A stretch of 64,000 bases of DNA from Cladorhizidae sp. MBARI D1340-BT2 (lineage: Eukaryota; Porifera; Demospongiae; Poecilosclerida; Cladorhizidae), in the NCBI GenBank assembly GCA_028752905.1, contig JAQNBH010000012.1, positions 26,421,816-26,485,815 of the forward strand, given 5' to 3'. A program made the position numbers and the translations under genes. Positions within the stretch are counted from its first letter, which is position 1. Each line of letters begins with the position of its first letter. The notes beneath the pieces are model-generated. The model was given only the letters and a program-made list of their open reading frames with translations. It did no database searches and was not told the origin of the DNA. Below are positions 37,040-49,728 of the stretch, in pieces.

Positions 37040-37486
37040 ATGTGGCTTCCTGTGATTCTAACCATTATCTCTGTTAGCAGTGTCAGCTGTGAGCCATTTA
37101 TGGCTACAATTTTTACTTCTCCTCGATACGAAGTGAGAGAGGACATTACATGCAAAGTTGTCATCACCAATACCAATGATCGAGACTACTACCTTTCGAC
37201 GAGAAACACACCACTCGATGAGCTGGCTGCACACACTTTCGAAATTACTCAGAATGGAAATCCAGTACACTATGATGGTCTTCTCTACCAACGAACACCT
37301 CCAACATTAAAGGAGTTCATACTGGTTCCAGCAAAATCCTCCCTCTCTACGACTATCGACCTTTCTCAGTCCTACAGCTTGAAAACTAATGTTGATCATA
37401 AAGTCATGCTGAAAACCATGATAAGCTATTACGAGTACAACATATCAGACACCAAGTCACAGTTTATCTTCTTCTTATCTCAGTAA
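37040..37486 (+). CDS. Prodomain-only M35 protein (A6)
   Basis: 148 aa. Gly to Arg turns EVGED into EVRED near residue 33, a change shared with A7. TATA box at 36975. Confidence 0.68.
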   Translation: MWLPVILTIISVSSVSCEPFMATIFTSPRYEVREDITCKVVITNTNDRDYYLSTRNTPLDELAAHTFEITQNGNPVHYDGLLYQRTPPTLKEFILVPAKSSLSTTIDLSQSYSLKTNVDHKVMLKTMISYYEYNISDTKSQFIFFLSQ

Positions 37487-37949
37487 ATTGATAAGACTAT
37501 GTGCTATTGCTGTTGTTCTGTGATGTGTACCAGTATAATATATTCTAATCAAAATTGAAATGTGATAAGCATTGTATATATATATATGTTTGGGGGGGTT
37601 GATGCCGCTAAGGATTGTTGGATGTTACATGTATTATAATCTGATCAATGTTTCATTTTAATGAATTGCATATTTTCTAAAACCTTCCACTACTCAACTT
37701 CTACAAGAATCTTTTAACTGATTTGACTATAAATATCTGTGCAATATAGTATATGGACTACTTTATAACTAAGCTGGTATAAGTGTGTGTCACTGTGGGT
37801 GGGCAAAGACCTTGTTGAAATAATGAGCATTAGAAATTCAGGTCTATTCCTGCTACTATTATCTACCACTCAAGATATAGTACCTGCAAATCTAAGCATC
37901 GATTTGCTTTAAGTAGGTGGCCGAACATGATCTTCTGTTCGCTCTTTAA

Positions 37950-40111
37950 CACTCACCGCCATAAGCGCCTGCAGGCGCGAACTCGACATCGCTCGCGTAC
38001 GGGAACGAGATACAGATTAATTTTTTTTACCAGGGGGTGCGCGAAGGATATCTCTAAACCAGGGATTCTCAACCGTTCCTCCATCATTTACCCCCTCAGC
38101 CAGATGTATTTCAGCCAGATGTATTTCACCCCCTTACTCCCATACAAAAAATGCATAGCCATCATAAAGGCACAGAAAAGTAAGAAACACATTTATTATC
38201 TAGGTTTTGCATAAAATATAGTAATATATTTTGATAAAGAAAGAAATTATATAGTCCATTCGTATCACACAAAAAAAATCAAACAGAAAACCAGAAGCAT
38301 TATCAGTGGGAATACTGCTGATTCATTGAATCAACCAGTTTATTTATTCGAGGAGCTGTTGATGACAATGCTACTCTCATATCGTCATCAATTTTCATGC
38401 GCTTCCTGGCGTTTGTCTTCATTGCTGCTAAATTTGAGAACCCTGATTCACATAAGTATTAGTGACAAAAGGAAGAAACACTTGGAAGGCACGCTGAGTA
38501 AGAAGTGGGAATGAATCTGTGAGTTTTATCCAAAAATCAATACCAACCTTTTCAAATTCTTCTCTAAGATTAGCAGAGGATTGAAGATCAATCAGCTCAT
38601 CTTTTGCTGGGTCGTCATCTTTCGTTTCTGACAGGTCAGTAGTAAAAGGTCTTATTATCCATCTCTCTGTAGGAATCATGTCTTTTGAAAAGTAGCCAGT
38701 GAAGTTTTCCTTCAAGATTTTCAAATGATCTGTGATGTCTTCATTTATCTCAGGTAACACACTTGGTCTTCCACTAATGACCTCATCCAAGTTTGGAAAA
38801 TTTGCCAAGTTACTTTGATGAACTCTTCTTGCCCATAAGTCCATGTTTGCCTGCAATGCTGTTATCTTTTCACTTGCTTCAACAATGGTTACTGATGTTC
38901 CCTGGAGTTGTTTGTTGACTTGGTTAAGATGGGTAAATATATCTGAGAGGTATATATTATATTCCCTAAACAGGCAATGAACTTGGGATCAGCAAAATTT
39001 TCACACAGCTTTGAATCCCGGTCATGAAGAAAAATCTCTACCTCAGTACGGAGCTCAAACACGCGATTAAGAATAAGTCCACATGGAAGCCACCTCATTT
39101 CAGTATGAAGCAAAAGAGTTGAATGCTCAGAACCCATCTCATCACAAAAAGCTTTGAACAAACGGTGATTCAGTGCTTGGGCACGAATAAAATTAACAGC
39201 CTCGGCAACTTTATGAAAAACCATTTTCAGATTCAGCCAATGCATGTTTGTGAAGAATACAATGTGTTATTATCACATTGGGTGCCTTTTGCTTCACAAG
39301 TGCAAGTGAAGCCTGATCTCACTCTCATCATGGCTGGGGCTCCATCAGTACAGATTGAACCAACAATGTCTCATGTGAGATTGTTCCTTTCAGAGAAGTC
39401 TTGTGTTTTCTAGTAGCCTTTGTGAGATGTTCACAGAAGAGAAATTCATTCTTCAGTTCTTTTCCACATATGTAACGGACAAAAACAAGAAGTTGTGACA
39501 AATTTGCAACATCACAGTTCATCAAGTTGCAAAGAAATTTTTGCTGGGCTAGATTTGATCTGCTCAATAAACTTGTTGACAAATATCTTGAGACATTTCA
39601 ATATACAGTAGTAGAATTATTTACCTCATTTTTTATCCCCAGGGGGTAAATTTACCAGAATCCCGGTAAAAATACAATCAAAGAAAAATTCCAGGTAGCA
39701 CGTGATTCCGAAGTCACGGCAACAAAAATAATTATATAAATTTTATTTTTTTGACAATGATGACTTTACTTCACTGTGACCGTCCCGATAGCTTCTGGAG
39801 GCTCTTCTTCGGTGGAAAGCTGCAGAACCATCTACTGCAGACTCGCTATCTATCAAAATCCTACGGAGTAGAGGAAAAAAGTCGCTCCTGGATGGACTCT
39901 GTTGTTAGTGACTTTTTTTAAACTGTTGTAGACATAGAGATGCGTAACTTTTGTTTCCCTGGTTCAACAGAGCTGATTCATATACCAAGTTATAGCTCTT
40001 TCAATTTTCAATCGAATGATATGCTTTGTTTTGGTTACCAAAAAAGGTATGAAAATAAAAAATATTTAAAAAATTAAATAAATGTGTTGGCTAAAGTTGG
40101 CGGTGAAAGGG
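37950..40111 (-). mobile_element. piggyBac-like element with nested hAT (A6)
   Basis: TTAA at 37946-37949 and 40112-40115; CTCTAAAC at 38052-38059; hAT start at 38060. Confidence 0.75.
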
Positions 40112-40858
40112 TTAAATGACCCATGCATTTTTATGATACGTAATTGAAAAATGTGCCTGATATCCATTATCCATTGCTTATGTATATTGCTTATGGTTGA
40201 AATTTATGACACTGTTATCCACTGGAAGGGTTTAGTACTGCTCTCATGACTGACAGCTAATAGGATGCCAGCTCCTGACATGTCTTACCCTCTCCATGTT
40301 GGGAATGATAAAAATACAAAATCGAAGCAGCTACAGTTAATGATTAATACTAGTCAGAAATTTACTTTAAGTCCCTATCAAGCAACCATATAATGATACA
40401 GTGATAACATTTTTGTGAACCCACACTGACCACAAACTATGATTATCAACATAGCTTATAATGCAGATTGCTAACAGTCAGCAATCATTGTTTTTTGGGG
40501 CTATAAGCAGCTAAGGTATTGGAGACAAGGAAGCATGTATAATAATGTCCACAACACAACATTTATATTTTTACATAATATATAATTAAGTTTTCATATA
40601 TGGAGGGAAAAGGAAAAGCAGGCAAAAGAGGCAAAAGAGAGATTAGTTCTCCAAAAGCAGCATCTATCAAATAAAGTTAAGTCCCAGGATATACTGAAGC
40701 TAGCTAGCCAAGGCATTACCAGCGTACGCAAAAATAGCCATTGCGTTTAGAAAACTAACAGGCTAATACTACAGTTATATCCCATTCACAAACCTAATAA
40801 GTCTTCTTGTCTTATCACTTCCTCGTCAGAAACAAAACCACTATTTTGTGCTATAGCG

Positions 40859-41554
40859 CTAAGCTCTTCCACTCCCATTACAAGAGTTATGACTGTTGTG
40901 GTCATCTTTTCCATGGCTACGGAATATGTGAATGGATAAATTGTAGGTTTGGTGACCAAACTGGAGGCAATGTCTGTGTGGAAGAGACAGTGGATGGCAA
41001 GGCTGAGGAGGTGGCAGTGGAAGCAATGAAAGAGGGTGATGGTTGGATTTGTTGTTGAGTCTGAGTTGGGGCTGGGGTGTGTAAGTAGGTGTGGTTGATA
41101 CTGATGTTGGTTGAGGCATGGGTGTGGTCAATTCTGTTGTAGGTTGAGGCTGGAGTATGGAAGTCAGTGTGGTCAATATACTGATGTGGTTTGAGGCTGG
41201 GGTGTGGTCAATACTGATGTGGTTTGAGGCTGGAGTGTGGTCGATACTGAAGTATCTGGAAGTGCATGTGGTAGTGTTTGCAGAGTCTGATGTGGAAGCA
41301 ACCACAGAGTCTTTTACTGAGATGGGTGTGGTAAAAGCAGCATTCAAATGTACTTGGGTCGATGGGTTGGGTAAAGGTGTCGTGTGTAATGCGGCAGGTA
41401 TCGCGAAGGAATAAGCATCTTCCCTAAATATATTTTATCAACATTTGTTCACTAAAATTTCCTTACCTTCTTGCAGGCCTTCAAATTCCTCAACACTTCC
41501 ATCTGCAAATGGCTCATCCAAGTCCCTATCTGCATCCAATGCCTTGAGGACCTC
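40859..41554 (-). pseudogene. Ser/Thr/Pro-rich reading frame (A7)
   Basis: Identical in structure to A6. Confidence 0.33.
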
Positions 41555-41733
41555 CTTACAAAGAGAAACATTGTCTTTTTGTTATCCTATTTTTAATATG
41601 TATAAGTCACAATTGTTTTCAAGATGTTATAGCAAGTGCTATAATTATAGTGCTATATAATAAAGGCACTATCATGAACTTACAGTATTATAGAGCGGTA
41701 TCGCAGCAATGGATCCTTAGCCGATCGCGAGGC

Positions 41734-41818
41734 TGACGCCATTTGGCGTCAACCGCCGTTATGAGCACGCAAGGGCGTGACGCCAAATGGCGTCTGAGCA
41801 CGCACGCCAATTGGCGTC
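41734..41818. repeat. Palindrome cluster (A7, 3 sites)
   Basis: The same arrangement as A1 and A6. Confidence 0.8.
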
Positions 41819-41977
41819 TATCGCGTTCGGTTATAAAAACTGGCTAATATTTCACTAAAGGAGTTGTAAAATTGATATGGCAATAGCTATGACTGACACA
41901 AGAAGCTAAGGTGTTCAGTGTCTTTATGACCCATCATGGCTGTGGTTTGCTGTCAGGTGCGAGATGAAGACATTATA

Positions 41978-42841
41978 CTAACTGGCTAATATTTCACTAA
42001 GCAGTTGTAAAATTGATATGAAAATAGCTCTGACTGACATAATACACAAGAAGCTGAGGTGTTTGGTGTCTCAACAAACATGGTAGAAAATAAGCTCGTC
42101 ACATATCAGATGAGCTGTAACAAGTGCCACATGTGAGTAGAGTAGAGAGCATGCACATGCACATGTGTATGCACTGCAAGCACTTTAATTATGAGCCATC
42201 ATGGCTGTGGTTTGCTGTCAAGTGTGAGATGAAGTGGAATAGTGTGATATAACAGTGAGAACTTCTTTTTGAATTGTCATTTGTTGTGTACCCATTTTAG
42301 TGTTCTTGCATACAGCCAGAATCCAGTGATTGTTATCCATTGCCAATGTTGCATGCAAAGCCTCTACTTGTGTGTGTATGTGTGTGTGGGTGGGTGTGTG
42401 TGGTTCATGTGCATATGTATGCTGTGTGTGAGTTTGTGTGCATGTATGTGTGTCTGAAGCTGTATGTGTATGTGTGTGCATGTGTGTGTGGTGTGTGCGT
42501 GTGCATGTTTGGGTGCATCTGTATGTGTGTGGTGTGTTCGTACATAATTTGTGTGTATATGTGTGGTGTGTGTGTGCATATTTGTGTGTGTATGTGTGAT
42601 GGCTCATAATTAAAATGCTTGCCGTGTGTACACATGTGCATGTGCGTGCTCTCTACTCTACTCACATGTGGCATTTGTGACAGCTCATCTGATAATGTGA
42701 CGAGCTTATTTTCTACCATGTTTTCTCAAACACTGAACACCTTAGCTGACTGTGTATTATGTCAGTCAGAGCTATTGCCATACATGGTCATATCAACTTT
42801 ACAACTGCTTAGTGAAATATTAGGCATACATCACCAGTTAG
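41978..42841. repeat. Inverted repeat with GT-rich loop (A7)
   Basis: Same loop variant as A6. Confidence 0.85.
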
Positions 42842-42906
42842 TATATATAAAGAGTGAGAGGGAGAGAGGATTGGCAGATGCAAAATCAAATATTCATCAC
42901 AGAAAA

Positions 42907-43353
42907 ATGTGGCTTCCTGTGATTCTAACCATTATCTCTGTTAGCAGTGTCAGCTGTGAGCCATTTATGGCTACAATTTTTACTTCTCCTCGATACGAAG
43001 TGAGAGAGGACATTACATGCAAAGTTGTCATCACCAATACCAATGATCGAGACTACTACCTTTCGACGAGAAACACACCACTCGATGAGCTGGCTGCACA
43101 CACTTTCGAAATTACTCAGAATGGAAATCCAGTACACTATGATGGTCTTCTCTACCAACGAACACCTCCAACATTAAAGGAGTTCATACTGGTTCCAGCA
43201 AAATCCTCCCTCTCTACGACTATCGACCTTTCTCAGTCCTACAGCTTGAAAACTAATGTTGATCATAAAGTCATGCTGAAAACCATGATAAGCTATTACG
43301 AGTACAACATATCAGACACCAAGTCACAGTTTATCTTCTTCTTATCTCAGTAA
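42907..43353 (+). CDS. Prodomain-only M35 protein (A7)
   Basis: 148 aa, same protein as A6 (EVRED). TATA box at 42842. Confidence 0.68.
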   Translation: MWLPVILTIISVSSVSCEPFMATIFTSPRYEVREDITCKVVITNTNDRDYYLSTRNTPLDELAAHTFEITQNGNPVHYDGLLYQRTPPTLKEFILVPAKSSLSTTIDLSQSYSLKTNVDHKVMLKTMISYYEYNISDTKSQFIFFLSQ

Positions 43354-43816
43354 ATTGATAAGACTATGTGCTATTGCTGTTGTTCTGTGATGTGTACCAG
43401 TATAATATATTCTAATCAAAATTGAAATGTGATAAGCATTGTATATATATATATGTTTGGGGGGGTTGATGCCGCTAAGGATTGTTGGATGTTACATGTA
43501 TTATAATCTGATCAATGTTTCATTTTAATGAATTGCATATTTTCTAAAACCTTCCACTACTCAACTTCTACAAGAATCTTTTAACTGATTTGACTATAAA
43601 TATCTGTGCAATATAGTATATGGACTACTTTATAACTAAGCTGGTATAAGTGTGTGTCACTGTGGGTGGGCAAAGACCTTGTTGAAATAATGAGCATTAG
43701 AAATTCAGGTCTATTCCTGCTACTATTATCTACCACTCAAGATATAGTACCTGCAAATCTAAGCATCGATTTGCTTTAAGTAGGTGGCCGAACATGATCT
43801 TCTGTTCGCTCTTTAA

Positions 43817-45987
43817 CACTCACCGCCATAAGCGCCTGCAGGCGCGAACTCGACATCGCTCGCGTACGGGAACGAGATACAGATTAATTTTTTTTACCAG
43901 GGGGTGCGCGAAGGATATCTCTAAACCAGGGATTCTCAACCGTTCCTCCATCATTTACCCCCTCAGCCAGATGTATTTCAGCCAGATGTATTTCACCCCC
44001 TTACTCCCATACAAAAAATGCATAGCCATCATAAAGGCACAGAAAAGTAAGAAACACATTTATTATCTAGGTTTTGCATAAAATATAGTAATATATTTTG
44101 ATAAAGAAAGAAATTATATAGTCCATTCGTATCACACAAAAAAAAATCAAACAGAAAACCAGAAGCATTATCAGTGGGAATACTGCTGATTCATTGAATC
44201 AACCAGTTTATTTATTCGAGGAGCTGTTGATGACAACGCTACTCTCATATCGTCATCAATTTTCATGCGCTTCCTGGCGTTTGTCTTCATTGCTGCTAAA
44301 TTTGAGAACCCTGATTCACATAAGTATTAGTGACAAAAGGAAGAAACACTTGGAAGGCACGCTGAGTAAGAAGTGGGAATGAATCTGTGAGTTTTATCCA
44401 AAAATCAATACCAACCTTTTCAAATTCTTCTCTAAGATTAGCAGAGGATTGAAGATCAATCAGCTCATCTTTTGCTGGGTCGTCATCTTTCGTTTCTGAC
44501 AGGTCAGTAGTAAAAGGTCTTATTATCCATCTCTCTGTAGGAATCATGTCTTTTGAAAAGTAGCCAGTGAAGTTTTCCTTCAAGATTTTCAAATGATCTG
44601 TGATGTCTTCATTTATCTCAGGTAACACACTTGGTCTTCCACTAATGACCTCATCCAAGTTTGGAAAATTTGCCAAGTTACTTTGATGAACTCTTCTTGC
44701 CCATAAGTCCATGTTTGCCTGCAATGCTGTTATCTTTTCACTTGCTTCAACAATGGTTACTGATGTTCCCTGGAGTTGTTTGTTGACTTGGTTAAGATGG
44801 GTAAATATAATTATCTGAGAGGTATGTATTATATTCCCTAAACAGGCAATGAACTTGGGATCAGCAAAATTTTCACACAGCTTTGAATCCCGGTCATGAA
44901 GAAAAATCTCTACCTCAGTACGGAGCTCAAACACGCGATTAAGAATAAGTCCACATGGAAGCCACCTCATTTCAGTATGAAGCAAAAGAGTTGAATTCTC
45001 AGAACCCATCTCATCACAAAAAGCTTTGAACAAACGGTGATTCAGAGCTTGGGCACGAATAAAATTAACAGCCTCGGCAACTTTATGAAAAACCATTTTC
45101 AGATTCAGCCAATGCATGTTTGTGAAGAATACAATGTGTTATTATCACATTGGGTGCCTTTTGCTTCACAAGTGCAAGTGAAGCCTGATCTCACTCTCAT
45201 CATGGCTGGGGCTCCATCAGTACAGATTGAACCAACAGTGTCTCATGTGAGATTGTTCCTTTCAGAGAAGTCTTGTGTTTTCTAGTAGCCTTTGTGAGAT
45301 GTTCACAGAAGAGAAATTCATTCTTCAGTTCTTTTCCACATATGTAACGGACAAAAACAAGAAGTTGTGACAAATTTGCAACATCACAGTTCATCAAGTT
45401 GCAAAGAAATTTTTGCTGGGCTAGATTTGATCTGCTCAATAAACTTGTTGACAAATATCTTGAGACATTTCAATAATATATACAGTAGTAGAATTATTTA
45501 CCTCATTTATTATCCCCAGGGGGTAAATTTACCAGAATCCCGGTAAAAATACAATCAAAGAAAAATTCCAGGTAGCACGTGATTCCGAAGTCACGGCAAC
45601 AAAAATAATTATATAAATTTTATTTTTTTGACAATGATGACTTTACTTCACTGTGACCGTCCCGATAGCTTCTGGAGGCTCTTCTTCGGTGGAAAGCTGC
45701 AGAACCATCTACTGCAGACTCGCTATCTATCAAAATCCTACGGAGTAGAGGGAAAAAGTCGCTCCTGGATGGACTCTGTTGTTAGTGACTTTTTTTTACT
45801 GTTGTAGACATAGAGATGCGTAACTTTTGTTTCCCCGGTTCAACAGAGCTGATTCATATACCAAGTTATAGCTCTTTCAATTTTCAATCGAATGATATGC
45901 TTTGTTTTGGTTACCAAAAAAGGTATGAAAATAAAAAATATTAAAAAAATTAAATAAATGTGTTGGCTAAAGTTGGCGGTGAAAGGG
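43817..45987 (-). mobile_element. piggyBac-like element with nested hAT (A7)
   Basis: TTAA at 43813-43816 and 45988-45991; hAT start at 43927, end near 45533-45542. Confidence 0.75.
44296..45117 (-). pseudogene. hAT transposase fragment with a compensated frame (A7)
   Basis: This is the only copy where the central blocks read through as one 273-codon frame, from MHWLNLKM to FVTNTYVNQG. A 4-bp AATT gain near 44810 offsets the upstream frameshift, so that FTHLNQVNKQLQG, the expected family sequence, follows with a few wrong residues between. The BED finger, the N-terminus and the in-frame CESGFS end are still missing, so this is not a functional transposase. Confidence 0.7.
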
Positions 45988-46734
45988 TTAAATGACCCAT
46001 GCATTTTTATGATACGTAATTGAAAAATGTGCCTGATATCCATTATCAATTGCTTATGTATATTGCTTATGGTTGAAATTTATGACACTGTTATCCACTG
46101 GAAGGGTTTAGTACTGCTCTCATGACTGACAGCTAATAGGATGCCAGCTCCTGACATGTCTTACCCTCTCCATGTTGGGAATGATAAAAATACAAAATCG
46201 AAGCAGCTACAGTTAATGATTAATACTAGTCAGAAATTTACTTTAAGTCCCTATCAAGCAACCATAATATAATGATACAGTGATAACATTTTTGTGAACC
46301 CACACTGACCACAAACTATGATTATCAACATAGCTTATAATGCAGATTGCTAACAGTCAGCAATCATTGTTTTTGGGGGCTATAAGCAGCTAAGGTATTG
46401 GAGACAAGGAAGCATGTATAATAATGTCCACAACACATTTATATTTTTACATAATATATAATTAAGTTTTCATATATGGAGGGAAAAGGAAAAGCAGGCA
46501 AAAGAGGCAAAAGAGAGATTAGTTCTCCAAAAGCAGCATCTATCAAATAAAGTTAAGTCCCAGGATATACTGAAGCTAGCTAGCCAAGGCATTACCAGCG
46601 TACGCAAAAATAGCCATTGCGTTTAGAAAACTAACAGGCTAATACTACAGTTATATCCCATTCACAAACCTAATAAGTCTTCTTGTCTTATCACTTCCTC
46701 GTCAGAAACAAAACCACTATTTTGTGCTATAGCG

Positions 46735-47430
46735 CTAAGCTCTTCCACTCCCATTACAAGAGTTATGACTGTTGTGGTCATCTTTTCCATGGCTACGGAA
46801 TATGTGAATGGATAAATTGTAGGTTTGGTGACCAAACTGGAGGCAATGTCTGTGTGGAAGAGACAGTGGATGGCAAGGCTGAGGAGGTGGCAGTGGAAGC
46901 AATGAAAGAGGGTGATGGTTGGATTTGTTGTTGAGTCTGAGTTGGGGCTGGGGTGTGTAAGTAGGTGTGGTTGATACTGATGTTGGTTGAGGCATGGGTG
47001 TGGTCAATTCTGTTGTAGGTTGAGGCTGGAGTATGGAAGTCAGTGTGGTCAATATACTGATGTGGTTTGAGGCTGGGGTGGGGTCAATACTGATGTGGTT
47101 TGAGGCTGGAGTGTGGTCGATACTGAAGTATCTGGAAGTGCATGTTGTAGTGTTTGCAGAGTCTGATGTGGAAGCAACCACAGAGTCTTTTACCGAGATG
47201 GGTGTGGTAAAAGCAGCATTCAAATGTACTTGGGTCGATGGGTTGGGTAAAGGTGTCGTGTGTAATGCGGCAGGTATCGCGAAGGAATGAGCATCTTCCC
47301 TAAATATATTTTATCAACATTTGTTCACTAAAATTTCCTTACCTTCTTGCAGGCCTTCAAATTCCTCAACACTTCCATCTGCAAATGGCTCATCCAAGTC
47401 CCTATCTGCATCCAATGCCTTGAGGACCTC
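46735..47430 (-). pseudogene. Ser/Thr/Pro-rich reading frame (A8)
   Basis: Shares the SIDPTPASN variant with A5. Confidence 0.33.
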
Positions 47431-47609
47431 CTTACAAAGAGAAACATTGTCTTTTTGTTATCCTAATTTTAATATGTATAAGTCACAATTGTTTTCAAGA
47501 TGTTATAGCAAGTGCTATATAGTGCTATATAATAAAGGCACTACTATCATGAACTTACAGTATTATAGAGCGGTATCGCAGCAATGGATCCTTAGCCGAT
47601 CGCGAGGCT

Positions 47610-47726
47610 GACGCCATTTGGCGTCAACCTCCGTTCTGAGCGTGACGCCAAATGGCGTCAATCGCCGTTATGAGCACGCAAGGCGTGACGCCAAATGGCG
47701 TCTGAGCACGCACGCCAATTGGCGTC
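47610..47726. repeat. Palindrome cluster (A8, 4 sites)
   Basis: Four sites as in A3, with a private CAACCTCCG spacer change. Confidence 0.8.
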
Positions 47727-47885
47727 TATCGCGTTCGGTTATAAAAACTGGCTAATATTTCACTAAAGGAGTTGTAAAATTGATATGGCAATAGCTATGA
47801 CTGACACAAGAAGCTAAGGTGTTCAGTGTCTTTATGACCCATCATGGCTGTGGTTTGCTGTCAGGTGCGAGATGAAGACATTATA

Positions 47886-48749
47886 CTAACTGGCTAATAT
47901 TTCACTAAGCAGTTGTAAAATTGATATGAAAATAGCTCTGACTGACATAATACACAAGAAGCTGAGGTGTTTGGTGTCTCAACAAACATGGTAGAAAATA
48001 AGCTCGTCACATATCAGATGAGCTGTAACAAGTGCCACATGTGAGTAGAGTAGAGAGCATGCACATGCACATGTGTATGCACTGCAAGCACTTTAATTAT
48101 GAGCCATCATGGCTGTGGTTTGCTGTCAAGTGTGAGATGAAGTGGAATAGTGTGATATAACAGTGAGAACTTCTTTTTGAATTGTCATTTGTTGTGTACC
48201 CATTTTAGTGTTCTTGCATACAGCCAGAATCCAGTGATTGTTATCCATTGCCAATGTTGCATGCAAAGCCTCTACTTGTGTGTGTATGTGTGTGTGGGTG
48301 GGTGTGTGTGGTTCATGTGCATGTGTATGCTGTGTGTGAGTTTGTGTGCATGTATGTGTGTCTGAAGCTGTATGTGTATGTGTGTGCATGTGTGTGTGGT
48401 GTGTGCGTGTGCATGTTTGGGTGCATCTGTATGTGTGTGGTGTGTTCGTACATAATTTGTGTGTATATGTGTGGTGTGTGTGTGCATATTTGTGTGTGTA
48501 TGTGTGATGGCTCATAATTAAAATGCTTGCCGTGTGTACACATGTGCATGTGCGTGCTCTCTATTCTACTCACATGTGGCATTTGTGACAGCTCATCTGA
48601 TAATGTGACGAGCTTATTTTCTACCATGTTTTCTCAAACACTGAACACCTTAGCTGACTGTGTATTATGTCAGTCAGAGCTATTGCCATACATGGTCATA
48701 TCAACTTTACAACTGCTTAGTGAAATATTAGGCATACATCACCAGTTAG
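47886..48749. repeat. Inverted repeat with GT-rich loop (A8)
   Basis: The right arm carries the CTATTCTACTC variant of A3. Confidence 0.85.
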
Positions 48750-48814
48750 TATATATAAAGAGTGAGAGGGAGAGAGGATTGGCAGATGCAAAATCAAATA
48801 TTCATCACAGAAAA

Positions 48815-49261
48815 ATGTGGCTTCCTGTGATTCTAACCATTATCTCTGTTAGCAGTGTCAGCTGTGAGCCATTTATGGCTACAATTTTTACTTCTCCTCG
48901 ATACGAAGTGGGAGAGGACATTACATGCAAAGTCGTCATCACCAATACCAATGATCGAGACTACTACCTTTCGACGAGAAACACACCACTCGATGAGCTG
49001 GCTGCACACACTTTCGAAATTACTCAGAATGGAAATCCAGTACACTATGATGGTCTTCTCTACCAACGAACACCTCCAACATTAAAGGAGTTCATACTGG
49101 TTCCAGCAAAATCCTCCCTCTCTACGACTATCGACCTTTCTCAGTCCTACAGCTTGAAAACTAATGTTGATCATAAAGTCATGCTGAAAACCATGATAAG
49201 CTATTACGAGTACAACATATCAGACACCAAGTCACAGTTTATCTTCTTCTTATCTCAGTAA
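48815..49261 (+). CDS. Prodomain-only M35 protein (A8)
   Basis: 148 aa, translation identical to A1 and A3. TATA box at 48750. Confidence 0.7.
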   Translation: MWLPVILTIISVSSVSCEPFMATIFTSPRYEVGEDITCKVVITNTNDRDYYLSTRNTPLDELAAHTFEITQNGNPVHYDGLLYQRTPPTLKEFILVPAKSSLSTTIDLSQSYSLKTNVDHKVMLKTMISYYEYNISDTKSQFIFFLSQ

Positions 49262-49728
49262 ATTGATAAGACTATGTGCTATTGCTGTTGTTCTGTGATG
49301 TGTACCAGTATAATATAATTATTCTAATCAAAATTGAAATGTGATAAGCATTGTATATATATATATGTTTGGGGGGGTTGATGCCGCTAAGGATTGTTGG
49401 ATGTTACATGTATTATAATCTGATCAATGTTTCATTTTAATGAATTGCATATTTTCTAAAACCTTCCACTACTCAACTTCTACAAGAATCTTTTAACTGA
49501 TTTGACTATAAATATCTGTGCAATATAGTATATGGACTACTTTATAACTAAGCTGGTATAAGTGTGTGTCACTGTGGGTGGGCAAAGACCTTGTTGAAAT
49601 AATGAGCATTAGAAATTCAGGTCTATTCCTGCTACTATTATCTACCACTCAAGATATAGTACCTGCAAATCTAAGCATCGATTTGCTTTAAGTAGGTGGC
49701 CGAACATGATCTTCTGTTCGCTCTTTAA

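Larger units (their letters stand above)
34921..40779. repeat. Tandem monomer A6 (5,859 bp)
   Basis: Nearly identical to A7: both share GGAATAAGC, GTGCATATGTATG, the Gly-to-Arg change in M35 and CTGCAGGCGC at the piggyBac end. This points to a recent duplication. A6 alone lacks TATTATA before GAGCGGTATC (about 35825). Confidence 0.92.
40780..46655. repeat. Tandem monomer A7 (5,876 bp)
   Basis: Sister of A6 over its left two thirds. The hAT part carries GSENS as in A1, and the right end has private changes such as CCTCATTTATTATCC and TTTTTGGGGGC. Confidence 0.92.

Noticed and set aside
2656..47726. CRISPR-like array from the repeated palindromes
   Set aside because: Only three or four sites with repeated, non-unique spacers, and the sequence is eukaryotic.
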